Source of the DNA: Phycisphaeraceae bacterium
GTDB taxonomy: Bacteria; Planctomycetota; Phycisphaerae; Phycisphaerales; Zrk34
Reading direction: 5' to 3'
Length of the DNA stretch: 7,113 bases
Assembly: GCA_028281485.1 (NCBI GenBank)
Contig: JANQJT010000105.1
Coordinates: 1 to 7,113, forward strand
Part shown: positions 1 through 5,406 of the stretch, in pieces
Layout of the letters: every line of letters starts with the position of its first letter
Position numbering within the stretch: position 1 is the first letter of the stretch
Notes under the pieces: model-generated
The model's input: the letters and a program-made list of their open reading frames with translations, nothing else
Databases searched by the model: none
What the model was told of the DNA's origin: nothing
Program-made: the position numbers and the translations under genes

Positions 1-17
1 AACCGCCGAGAGCCGGA

Positions 18-76
18 CGGTTGACCATGGCACCGAGACCCGCGTGAGCGGGGCGAGGTGTGGAAGCAGACAACCG
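18..76 (+). repeat. Composite hairpin with GTGA tetraloop
   Basis: Successive helices nest in one fold. CGGTTG (18-23) pairs with CAACCG (71-76), CCA (25-27) with TGG (61-63), CACC (31-34) with GGTG (57-60), and CCCGC (39-43) with GCGGG (48-52). The tip is GTGA, a GNRA-type tetraloop. A GAGA/GCGA internal loop (35-38 and 53-56) could form sheared G-A pairs. This is a shape common in folded RNAs, but the helices are short and GC-rich, so chance is possible. I do not recognise a known RNA family; it does not match group II intron domain V. Confidence 0.35.
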
Positions 77-122
77 GACGGAGTCGGAGCCAAAATCTAA
101 TTCAAAATATTCATAACGTGTT

Positions 123-142
123 GTCATTCAAGGCTGAATGAC
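123..142. repeat. Perfect 8-bp hairpin
   Basis: GTCATTCA (123-130) is the exact reverse complement of TGAATGAC (135-142), with an AGGC loop. It competes with the long attC-like pairing that uses the same left arm. Confidence 0.6.
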
Positions 143-146
143 GATT

Positions 147-184
147 GGTACCCTTCCCCGGCCCGGGAAGGGGCCGGGGATACC
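147..184. repeat. Strong GC-rich hairpin
   Basis: CCCCGGCC (156-163) pairs with GGCCGGGG (172-179) around an 8-base loop. GGTA (147-150) and TACC (181-184) can close the base outside a small asymmetric internal loop. CTTTC follows only weakly, so it is a poor rho-independent terminator. It may be the tip of a larger structure. Confidence 0.6.
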
Positions 185-190
185 TTTCAA

Positions 191-203
191 GGACAAATTG
201 TCC
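191..203. repeat. GGACAA palindrome
   Basis: GGACAA (191-196) and TTGTCC (198-203) are perfect reverse complements around a single A. The element lies directly before GTTAGAT. As DNA it could be a dimeric protein-binding site; as RNA it needs a wider loop. Confidence 0.45.
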
Positions 204-240
204 GTTAGATGGGGGTCTGGTCAGGGTGTTCTAGCAGGTA

Positions 241-258
241 CTCGATGAGTGCATCGAG
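241..258. repeat. 6-bp hairpin CTCGAT/ATCGAG
   Basis: CTCGAT (241-246) and ATCGAG (253-258) are perfect reverse complements around GAGTGC. It is one of the run of short hairpins in this gene-free stretch. Confidence 0.4.
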
Positions 259-303
259 CAGATTGGCTCTCAAGCCGTTCGATTGGCGACCCGCAGATAC
301 CGC

Positions 304-316
304 TTCCGAAACGGAA
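304..316. repeat. TTCCG/CGGAA palindrome
   Basis: TTCCG (304-308) and CGGAA (312-316) are perfect reverse complements around AAA. It lies eight bases before the terminator-like hairpin at 324. Confidence 0.4.
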
Positions 317-323
317 ACACAAC

Positions 324-360
324 GCCCCATGTACTTAGTGACATGGGGCTTGTTGTTTTT
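324..360 (+). terminator. Intrinsic terminator-like hairpin
   Basis: GCCCCATGT (324-332) pairs perfectly with ACATGGGGC (341-349) over 9 bp around an 8-base loop. It is followed on the plus strand by a T-rich tract (350-360) ending in five Ts. This is the classical rho-independent terminator form for plus-strand transcription. No protein gene directly precedes it, so it would end either a transcript entering from the left or a non-coding RNA made from the hairpin-rich stretch. On the minus strand the downstream sequence lacks a comparable T run. Confidence 0.6.
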
Positions 361-583
361 GTGACGCTGATTCACACATTGACAAGCCATCTCGCTTGGG
401 ATTGCTTAAGCCATATGCGGTTTGGAAAAAACAGGACTGTCCAATACCTGTCGCGACAGCTGAGTTCATGTGTGCGGATGCTGCCTCTAAACATGCGCAC
501 CAGAAAAGTCTACGCAACTTCAGATTTCAAGATTCTATAACCGCCTACTAGTCTAGCTGTGACTTGGCGTTAGCTTAATGAAA

Positions 584-656
584 CCCTTGTAATCCGGCTC
601 TGTGGTGCGCATACTGATTGATTCTCACCCATCTGTGTAAGCCGATTACTCAAGGG
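584..656 (+). promoter_or_regulatory. Leader hairpin overlapping DUF488 gene RBS
   Basis: The 5' arm CCCTTGTAATC (584-594) plus GGCT (596-599) pairs with AGCC (640-643), GATTA (644-648) and CAAGGG (651-656). One C is unpaired on the left and a CT bulge on the right, giving about 15 bp. The right arm contains AAGGG, the best Shine-Dalgarno candidate for the ATG at 662, so folding would hide it. This only works if transcription starts upstream of 584. A weak promoter-like pair, TTGTAA (588-593) and CATACT (610-615) spaced by 16, lies inside and would give a transcript without the left arm. Confidence 0.35.
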
Positions 657-661
657 CTAGG

Positions 662-1129
662 ATGCCAGGATTGAATCTCATGAGCGATGCCCCACAACGC
701 ATCTTTACAATCGGATTCGCTGGCAAAACCGCTGAGCAGTTTTTCACGATTTTGAAGGGCGCGGGTGTCCGGCGTGTTTTAGATGTGAGGCTCTACAACA
801 GCTCACAACTCGCCGGGTACACCAAGAAAAGCGACCTGCCGTTTTTTCTTCGATCTCTCGTTGGAGCGGACTACCTTCATCTAGCTGCCTTCGCACCTTC
901 CAAGCAGTTGCTCAACGGCTACAAGGAGGGCGAGATCTCATGGGCTGAATACGTCGATGAATACACGTCCATTCTTGACCGTCGCCAGCCTCATCAGGAT
1001 TTAAAGTCGGGTGATATCGACGGCGGCTGCCTGCTGTGTGCGGAGCCGACCCCTGAGCAATGTCATCGCCGACTGGCCGCTGAATACCTTCAGCGGGTGT
1101 GGCCCGATCTCATGATCCAGCACCTGTAA
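662..1129 (+). CDS. DUF488 family protein
   Basis: This 155-residue protein has the full DUF488 signature. TIG stands near the N-terminus (16-18), followed by the helix beginning AEQF and then VLDVR (39-43), where family members have a conserved Asp-Val-Arg. A stretch with SQLAGYTKKSDLPFFL follows, and the C-terminal motif LLCAEPTPEQCHRR (124-137) carries conserved Cys126, Cys134 and His135. Length is normal for a single-domain member, so it looks intact. No biochemical activity is firmly established for the family that I know of. The conserved Asp, Arg, Cys and His suggest an enzyme or nucleic-acid-related role, which is inference. ATG 662 has AAGGG five bases upstream. ATG 680 (MSDAPQ) with AGGA about nine bases upstream is an equally good start and puts the conserved domain closer to the N-terminus. 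The dual OB-like gene follows on the same strand after 125 bases. Confidence 0.9.
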   Translation: MPGLNLMSDAPQRIFTIGFAGKTAEQFFTILKGAGVRRVLDVRLYNSSQLAGYTKKSDLPFFLRSLVGADYLHLAAFAPSKQLLNGYKEGEISWAEYVDEYTSILDRRQPHQDLKSGDIDGGCLLCAEPTPEQCHRRLAAEYLQRVWPDLMIQHL

Positions 1130-1158
1130 TCACTCTGATCCGTGTCTGTGACCTGACG

Positions 1159-1215
1159 CGGTTGTTCTAAGAATTTAAACACGAGTAGGCCACGAAATAC
1201 GGCCACGGTTGTTCT
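1159..1215 (+). repeat. Direct repeat CGGTTGTTCT x2
   Basis: The decamer CGGTTGTTCT occurs at 1159-1168 and again at 1206-1215, 47 bases apart, in the spacer before the dual OB-like gene. The spacing is between four and five helical turns, so the copies are not clearly on one face of the DNA. It could be a regulator site or chance. Confidence 0.3.
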
Positions 1216-1241
1216 GTGCGCCCGCGTGTCGTGTCGTCTAT

Positions 1242-1252
1242 GGGGGGAGAGA
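1242..1252 (+). promoter_or_regulatory. RBS fixing the start of the dual OB-like gene
   Basis: A purine run GGGGGGAGAGA lies immediately before ATG 1255 and supports that start over the upstream in-frame GTG at 1216 and ATG at 1240. The upstream ATG overlaps the run itself. Confidence 0.55.
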
Positions 1253-1254
1253 GA

Positions 1255-1932
1255 ATGGCGACTTCGAGTGTTCTGTGCTTAGCAAACTCACCGAAGGAGA
1301 ATGCACGATGTATTGCGGGAATTGACCTTGCCACGCAACGCCTTGTTCGGCCTGTGGCCGCAGGCACCCAGGCGATTCCAAGTGAATGGATCAATCTGGA
1401 CGGCCGAGAGATCAGACCATTGGATGTGATCCGCATCCCGTTTACACAAGGCGATGCTGTTGTTCCATATCAAGCTGAAAACCGATACTGCACTCAGAGT
1501 TGGAGTCGGGTGAGCAGGTGGAAACCTGATGAAGTGCGCCGGTTCTGCGAGTCTGACGACAGGATACTTGGGACAGTTGACTCTGAAGCAATTCCCGAGC
1601 GAGTCTTCAAGCTGCAACGGCACGGCCGGTCGCGATGGAAATCGCTTCAATTGATCCATGCTCGCAATGTTCAATTCGAGCAGGCCAAGGATAAGTGGGT
1701 AGGGCAATTCCGTACCCGTTCAGGTAGAGACTACGGGCTACGGGTGACGGATGAGAACTTCACCCAATCGCTTACGGGACCTGCAGAGGGGCCGTGCGCG
1801 CTTCTCTTGAGCTTAACGCGGCCATGGAAACACCATCTGTCACCAAAAAACAAGCCAAAGAAATGCTACAAATTGATCGCAGGGGTCATCCCACTTGAGC
1901 CCATGCGAGCGTATGATGCCGGTTCAGACTAA
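1255..1932 (+). CDS. Dual OB-fold (DuOB)-like protein
   Basis: This 225-residue soluble protein matches, from memory, the family annotated as dual OB domain-containing. The N-terminus has VLCLANSPKENARCIAG (6-22), like the family's LCLANSRK...GRCIAG pattern. It is followed by LVRPV (30-34), PLDVIRIPF (55-63) and YQAENR (72-77). The C-terminal half ends with SLTRPW (186-191) and CYKLIAGVIP (204-213), also family-like. There is no signal peptide or membrane segment, so it is probably cytoplasmic. OB folds usually bind nucleic acid or oligosaccharide, but the ligand here is unknown. Its position 125 bases behind a DUF488 gene on the same strand suggests a two-gene unit, with a hairpin terminator about 80 bases after the stop. 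Cys8 and Cys19 in the first motif are worth noting. I am fairly sure of the family and not at all of the function. Confidence 0.72.
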   Translation: MATSSVLCLANSPKENARCIAGIDLATQRLVRPVAAGTQAIPSEWINLDGREIRPLDVIRIPFTQGDAVVPYQAENRYCTQSWSRVSRWKPDEVRRFCESDDRILGTVDSEAIPERVFKLQRHGRSRWKSLQLIHARNVQFEQAKDKWVGQFRTRSGRDYGLRVTDENFTQSLTGPAEGPCALLLSLTRPWKHHLSPKNKPKKCYKLIAGVIPLEPMRAYDAGSD

Positions 1933-2258
1933 AGAGACTGAATCCTATCTGCAGACACGGCTTCAAAGATAAGTTCGATTGGTGGTCCGGAGATACCGTT
2001 ACGAATTTAAAGCGCTCGCAAGCTGCTGAATCACAGTGCCTTGCGGGCGTTTCTTGATTCTTGACCACCCCATTGCCCGCAAGCGCAGTCGTGAACACTG
2101 CAGCAAACGCCCACTGAATCCTCGGTCCTCCATCGTCAGCACCGATCGAAGACGCATCATGCACGTGGATAGAGGCCAATACTCTCCGCCGCCAAGGCGC
2201 ATGCGTCGGCGACGCCCGGCAGCCAACTCGGATACGACGGATCAGAAAGTAGCCGCCC
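1933..2258. other. Convergent intergenic region
   Basis: No gene is supported here. The stretch separates the plus-strand pair from the convergent minus-strand operon. It contains the terminator-like hairpin at 2013-2049, a short hairpin GCGTC/GACGC (2203-2207 and 2211-2215), the palindrome CGCATGCG (2198-2205), and an inverted repeat running into the end of the methyltransferase gene. Open frames through it on the minus strand (1886-2179 and 1999-2226) have no start signal or family resemblance and cross the terminator. Confidence 0.6.
2013..2055 (+). terminator. Probable terminator after the dual OB-like gene
   Basis: CGCTCGCAAG (2013-2022) pairs with CTTGCGGGCG (2040-2049) over 10 bp, with one G-T pair. 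Inner CTG/CAG pairing shortens the 17-base loop. TTTCTT follows on the plus strand. On the minus strand the stem is followed by CTTTAAATT, so it might also stop the convergent operon. The T tracts are imperfect, hence moderate confidence. Confidence 0.5.
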
Positions 2259-2270
2259 CTAGTCTTTCTG
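2243..2270 (-). repeat. Inverted repeat over the methyltransferase stop
   Basis: CAGAAAG (2243-2249) and CTTTCTG (2264-2270) are perfect reverse complements with a 14-base loop that contains the minus-strand TAG stop (2259-2261). There is no T tract, so it is more likely a 3'-end stabilising hairpin than an intrinsic terminator. Confidence 0.4.
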
Positions 2271-3269
2271 CCCCGCCAGGATCAGGTTGATGTTTCCGGA
2301 CCCCGTGCCGCCAGCGACAAATCGCGTGAAGCCCACACGCTTGAGTGCGCGTTCCAGTTCGTCCTGGTGGATGAAGTGGTCGACCTTCGCCATGGCGTGG
2401 TACATGAAGTCCAATGTGGCCTTGGTACCGGGGGCGGCCCCGCCGTCCGGGTTCATGTGGTGTGAGACGAACCAGCCGCCGGGCGCCACGCTCGCGGCGA
2501 TCCGCTGCACGGTTTCGTCCAGCGTGTCCCTGAAGATCTGAAGCACGTGCGAAACCAGCACCAGATCGTAGTCGTTTCGCGGCAGCGTGTCGGTCTTCAG
2601 GTCGATCGGCAGCACGGCCAGCCGGTCTGCGCAGCCGGCGTCGCGGCAGTAGGCCTTGACGACGTCGACCACGTTCGGCAGGTCGACGAGCTGAGCCGAC
2701 ATCATCGGGTTGCGGTCCAGCAGCGCCGTGGCGTAGCGTCCGTGGTTTCCGCCGACGTCGCACATCCGCCGCATCACGGTAAAGCCCGGCAACGCCGCGA
2801 TGAACTCGACGGCGTCCTGTAGGCTGCCCCGCATGGCGTGTTGTGCGACGCCTTCGAGCGCCTTGTCCGAGGTGAACTTCCGCCTGATCTGGCAGCGAGC
2901 CTGGCCGGGTTGTTTGAGCAGGCCCGGCAGGTTGCTCGTCACATAGTCGTAGCTCGCTTGGTGCAACTCGATCGCCTGGCCCTGGTAGAACGGGGAAGTG
3001 CTGACGAGAAACTCCGACGCCGGCGGCGTGTTGGCGTACATGCCGCAGTGTTGCTCGACCAAACCCCTGCAAACAAGCAGATCCAAAAGGGTCTGGGTTG
3101 CAATCCGGTCGGTACCGATCGTGACCGCCAGTTCGTCCACGGTGTGGGGCATTTCCAGCAAGTCGTACACCCCCAAGCGGACCGACTCGACGATTGCGCC
3201 GGCCACGAGCCCTCCCATAAGAACGGTTTCCAGTGGTTCGTAACTGTGTGTTGGTTTGGCTATCTGCAT
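2259..3269 (-). CDS. SAM-dependent O-methyltransferase (Methyltransf_2 type)
   Basis: This 336-residue protein has the layout of the caffeate/hydroxyneurosporene O-methyltransferase family. Residues about 15-90 form a dimerisation winged helix (GVYDLLEMPHTVDELA, then the recognition-like helix TLLDLLVCRGLV). The SAM-binding Rossmann fold begins with motif I CDVGGNHGRYA (170-180). An acidic VDLP (195-198) follows, then VAPGG (261-265) and the C-terminal RVGF (311-314). Length is normal. The position that usually holds the catalytic His (LHDW or ILHIY type) reads VLQIF, with Gln244, so the standard base appears to be missing. Start 3269 is chosen because GAAGG sits six bases upstream; an in-frame ATG at 3335 would add 22 polar residues without an RBS. 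It is the last gene of the efflux operon, 66 bases after the permease. It may act on the exported compound, which is inference. It is not an ArsM-type arsenite methyltransferase. Confidence 0.88.
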   Translation of the reverse strand: MQIAKPTHSYEPLETVLMGGLVAGAIVESVRLGVYDLLEMPHTVDELAVTIGTDRIATQTLLDLLVCRGLVEQHCGMYANTPPASEFLVSTSPFYQGQAIELHQASYDYVTSNLPGLLKQPGQARCQIRRKFTSDKALEGVAQHAMRGSLQDAVEFIAALPGFTVMRRMCDVGGNHGRYATALLDRNPMMSAQLVDLPNVVDVVKAYCRDAGCADRLAVLPIDLKTDTLPRNDYDLVLVSHVLQIFRDTLDETVQRIAASVAPGGWFVSHHMNPDGGAAPGTKATLDFMYHAMAKVDHFIHQDELERALKRVGFTRFVAGGTGSGNINLILAGQKD

Positions 3270-3335
3270 CAAACACCTTCTTTGGTGGTTAGAGTGGTTA
3301 GCGCGTCGGCGGTGTGCCCGCAATCCGATTTCCAT

Positions 3336-3839
3336 TCAGAACGCTTCGACTTCGGCGAACAACACGTGGGCGATCAGGCCGGCGATGACGGGCAGCACCG
3401 CCGTGGACACGAGCCTGACCAGGGTGAACTTCCAACCCAGGATGCCGACCTCGATCGGCAGCCGCATGGCCATCCAACACGACCACGACGTCATGAAGGC
3501 CACCATGGTCCCGACCCCGGCGCCGGAGCGCAGCAACGCGGCGGCGATCGGCAGGGTGACCAGCGTGCCGCCGGGCGCCAGGCAGCCCGCCACGGAACCG
3601 ATGATGATGCCCCTCAATCCCGAGGTCGTGCCGATCCACTTGGAGCACCACGCGGGCGAGATGAGCACCTGGAGCATGCCCGCAACGACGAGCACGCAGG
3701 CCACCACGGGGAGGATCTGCAAGACCATCTTGTAAGTCTGTTTGAAACCCTGGACGTGCACACCCTGCCGGTGTGCGTACAGGACGAGGCCCACGGCCAC
3801 GACCCCCATGACGAGGGTGGGGATCAGCATCGGGTTCAT
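3336..3839 (-). CDS. Half-length DUF318/ArsP-like permease
   Basis: This 167-residue integral membrane protein has about four to five hydrophobic segments. The first starts at the N-terminus (LIPTLVMGVVAVGLVLY), the second is ILPVVACVLVVAGMLQVLI, the middle holds GIIIGSVAGCLAPGGTLVTLP, and the last is VSTAVLPVIAGLIAHVLF. The Gly-Pro-Gly-rich motif APGGTLVTLPIAAALLRSGAGVGTM, seen here in two overlapping pieces, is typical of the PF03773 (DUF318, YraQ/ArsP) permeases. Full-length members have about 300 or more residues built from two similar halves, so this is one half, and it probably dimerises or pairs with another half. Both ends look natural, so I do not call it truncated. Start 3839 has GAGGT at good spacing. 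Upstream in-frame ATGs at 3950 and 3962 would add polar residues and overlap the OMF gene without an RBS. Some relatives export organoarsenicals; the substrate here is unknown. Confidence 0.82.
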   Translation of the reverse strand: MNPMLIPTLVMGVVAVGLVLYAHRQGVHVQGFKQTYKMVLQILPVVACVLVVAGMLQVLISPAWCSKWIGTTSGLRGIIIGSVAGCLAPGGTLVTLPIAAALLRSGAGVGTMVAFMTSWSCWMAMRLPIEVGILGWKFTLVRLVSTAVLPVIAGLIAHVLFAEVEAF

Positions 3840-3896
3840 TCTCGGGCTACCTCGCTTGCATGGATGATCGTTCGTCGTGGCGCCGGCCGATTCCTT

Positions 3897-3927
3897 CCGC
3901 CACGATTCCCGTGGCAGCTTGTGGCGG
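3897..3927 (-). promoter_or_regulatory. Two mutually exclusive hairpins before permease gene
   Basis: In the minus-strand transcript CGTGGC (3904-3899) can pair with GCCACG (3915-3910) around a 5-base loop. Alternatively GTGGCGG (3903-3897) can pair with CCGCCAC (3927-3921). Both use the same 3' strand. They lie in the 94-base gap between OMF stop and permease start and could tune readthrough or mRNA decay. No T tract follows. Confidence 0.35.
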
Positions 3928-3933
3928 TTGCGC

Positions 3934-5406
3934 TCATGGGTGTTCTTCATGTTCGGGCTCATCAGATACGGATGGTTCGGGGGATAAACCCCCGGTCAAA
4001 CTCACCTCAAGTTGGTCGGTCGGGCTCAACACCCCGGTCGACTTCTGCAACAGCAGCCTGGCGATCGCGTGGTCGTGGATGGCCTGGTAGTAAAAACCCT
4101 TTGCGCGGGTCAGCGACGAACGCGCATCGGTCACGTCGATCTCCGTGTTCACGCCGTTGCGGTACCCGACCTCCGCCAGGCGAAGCCCTTCCGTAGCAAG
4201 TTGGAGGTTCATCTGTTGAGACTCGACGAACTGTTCCGCATCGCGCAGGCTCAGGATCGCCTGGCGGATCTGCAGCACGGCCCGCTCCTGAACGTCGAGC
4301 AACTCGAACTGCCGTTGACGCAGCAACGCCTTGCTCTCGACCAGCTGGCCTTCCCGTTGGAGGCCATCGAACAACGGCAGCTCAACGGATATCCCGACCG
4401 AGGCGTGTGAATCCCATTCATCATGCATAGACGCGTACGGCTCGGGGCGAGACAAGCCGCCGGTCGCGAACGCGTTGACCTGGGGCCAGTAACGGCTGGC
4501 CGCCACGCGTATCACTTCCTCGCTCATGTGCACGTTGGCCTGGGCCTGGCCCAAATCCGGGCGGTTGTAAAACGCCAACTTGACCATCCGCTGGAACTCG
4601 GGCCGGGCGGGGCGGTACACGAGCTGGCCCGACAGTTCGATGGCGCTGTCCTGGTGAGCCCCCATGTCTTTCAGCAGCTGCGTGGTGGCCAGGTTCAGCG
4701 CGTTGCGCTGCTGGATCATCTGCGCCTGGTACAAGGACACGTCCACGCGGGCGCGGAGCACGTGGTACTCGGTGGCCGCCCCGCTGTCCCGCTTGCGCGA
4801 CACCTCGGTCAGGTGAGACTCGGCGGACGTCACGGCGTCCTGGGTGACCTCGAGCAGTTGCTGCGCAAGCAGGACGCGGTAGTAACCGGACGTGACCTCG
4901 TACAAGGTCGTTTCGGTTTGCTCGCGAACCCGTTCGTCGCTGTAGCACGCGAACAGCTGGGCCGACCTGAGCTCGGCCACGGTGGCGCCGCCTCGGAAGA
5001 TGGGTTGCGTCACCTTGATGCCGGCGGCGTATTCGTCCAGCGCGCCCATGGCGTGTTTGTCGTACGCGTCGTCGTCGTGGCGGGTGTACGAACCGAGCAA
5101 AGACACGGTCGGCAACAGGCCCCGGTGCGATGACAGGACGCGCCCACGCGCGACGTCGCGCTCCTGCACGACCGCCTGTAGCGACTTGTTGTGCAACAAC
5201 GACAGCTTCAGCGCATCCTCAAGCGATAGCCGGCCGTCCAGGCGCGGCTCTTGCCGGTCGGGTTCCTCCCGGGCTCGTTCCCACTGGTGATACGCCTGCA
5301 CGCGCGTGGAGCTGATGGCTCTCCGCACCTCCTGTTTCGAGACGCAACCCATTAGGCCAAGACAAACCACCAAGGCACAGACGACCATTTTCTGTCGGCG
5401 TTTCAT
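3934..5406 (-). CDS. Outer-membrane efflux lipoprotein (TolC/OMF family)
   Basis: This 490-residue protein is the outer-membrane exit duct of a tripartite efflux pump, linking the RND pump to the cell exterior. It has a basic N-terminus, a hydrophobic run and a lipobox LMGC with Cys21, so it should be a lipidated outer-membrane protein. The two OEP repeats typical of TolC are visible. The first is about 58-255, beginning LSLEDALKLSLLHNKSL. The second is about 268-460, with NRPDL (281-285) and the closing helix NGVNTEIDVTDA (417-428). Each supplies long alpha-barrel helices plus beta strands such as VSLLGSYT and VGISVELPLFDG. The C-terminal tail (about 468-490) is acidic and His-rich (SDEPEHEEHP) and probably disordered. 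The ATG shares ATGA with the RND stop, and AAGGAGGAGG lies seven bases upstream inside the RND gene, so translation is coupled. Confidence 0.95.
   Translation of the reverse strand: MKRRQKMVVCALVVCLGLMGCVSKQEVRRAISSTRVQAYHQWERAREEPDRQEPRLDGRLSLEDALKLSLLHNKSLQAVVQERDVARGRVLSSHRGLLPTVSLLGSYTRHDDDAYDKHAMGALDEYAAGIKVTQPIFRGGATVAELRSAQLFACYSDERVREQTETTLYEVTSGYYRVLLAQQLLEVTQDAVTSAESHLTEVSRKRDSGAATEYHVLRARVDVSLYQAQMIQQRNALNLATTQLLKDMGAHQDSAIELSGQLVYRPARPEFQRMVKLAFYNRPDLGQAQANVHMSEEVIRVAASRYWPQVNAFATGGLSRPEPYASMHDEWDSHASVGISVELPLFDGLQREGQLVESKALLRQRQFELLDVQERAVLQIRQAILSLRDAEQFVESQQMNLQLATEGLRLAEVGYRNGVNTEIDVTDARSSLTRAKGFYYQAIHDHAIARLLLQKSTGVLSPTDQLEVSLTGGLSPEPSVSDEPEHEEHP

Larger units (their letters stand above)
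111..210 (+). repeat. Putative attC-like recombination site
   Basis: GTTAGAT at 204-210 fits the integron R' consensus GTTRRRY exactly. The left end carries ATAACG (113-118), so TAACG (114-118) pairs with CGTTA (203-207) as R''/R' boxes do. Inside, TTGTC, TT, AA and GG of 121-133 pair with CC, TT, AA and GACAA of 183-196, with two mismatches and one bulged T, like L boxes with extrahelical bases. The centre holds further hairpins, as in a variable terminal structure. The total of about 100 bases is within the usual attC range. Against this, the left R box does not fit RYYYAAC, the two spacers differ in length (2 and 6), and there is no integrase or second clear attC in the window. Confidence 0.25.
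1..661. other. Gene-free, hairpin-rich left region
   Basis: I found no convincing protein gene here. Frame 2 is open from the left edge to a TAA at 98-100 (32 codons). It resembles no family I know and could be the tail of a gene outside the window. A 61-codon minus frame (205-390) and an 85-codon plus frame (283-540) both run through the strong hairpin at 324-349, and I do not believe either is a gene. What the region does hold is a dense series of inverted repeats: 18-76, 123-142, 156-179, 191-203, 241-258, 304-316, 324-349 and 584-656. Bases 91-117 are AT-rich and could contain a promoter, but no pair of boxes is convincing. The region could be structured RNA, recombination-site debris, or both. 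Confidence 0.6.

Noticed and set aside
1..100. 3' end of a group II intron
   Set aside because: GAGCCGG and GGTTG resemble parts of domain V, but the 34-base domain V fold cannot be drawn and there is no intron-encoded protein in view.
270..292. tRNA T-loop-like GTTCGATT
   Set aside because: The flanks give at most a 3-bp stem, and no acceptor, anticodon or D arm can be found around it.
205..390. Minus-strand frame of 61 codons ending at the GTTAGAT site
   Set aside because: Its C-terminal part (LLDALIEYLLEH) looks helix-like and could be a gene remnant, but there is no RBS, the frame crosses the 324-349 hairpin, and I recognise no family.
283..540. Plus-strand frame of 85 codons
   Set aside because: It runs through a perfect terminator-like hairpin with T tract (324-360), has no RBS and no recognisable domain.
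2242..3276. Minus-strand frame of 344 codons overlapping the methyltransferase
   Set aside because: It is an Arg-rich shadow in a different frame of a gene with clear family motifs.
2838..4196. Long plus-strand open frame of 452 codons
   Set aside because: It is antisense to the methyltransferase, permease and OMF genes, is rich in His, Arg and Gln, and resembles no family. It is a GC-rich shadow frame.
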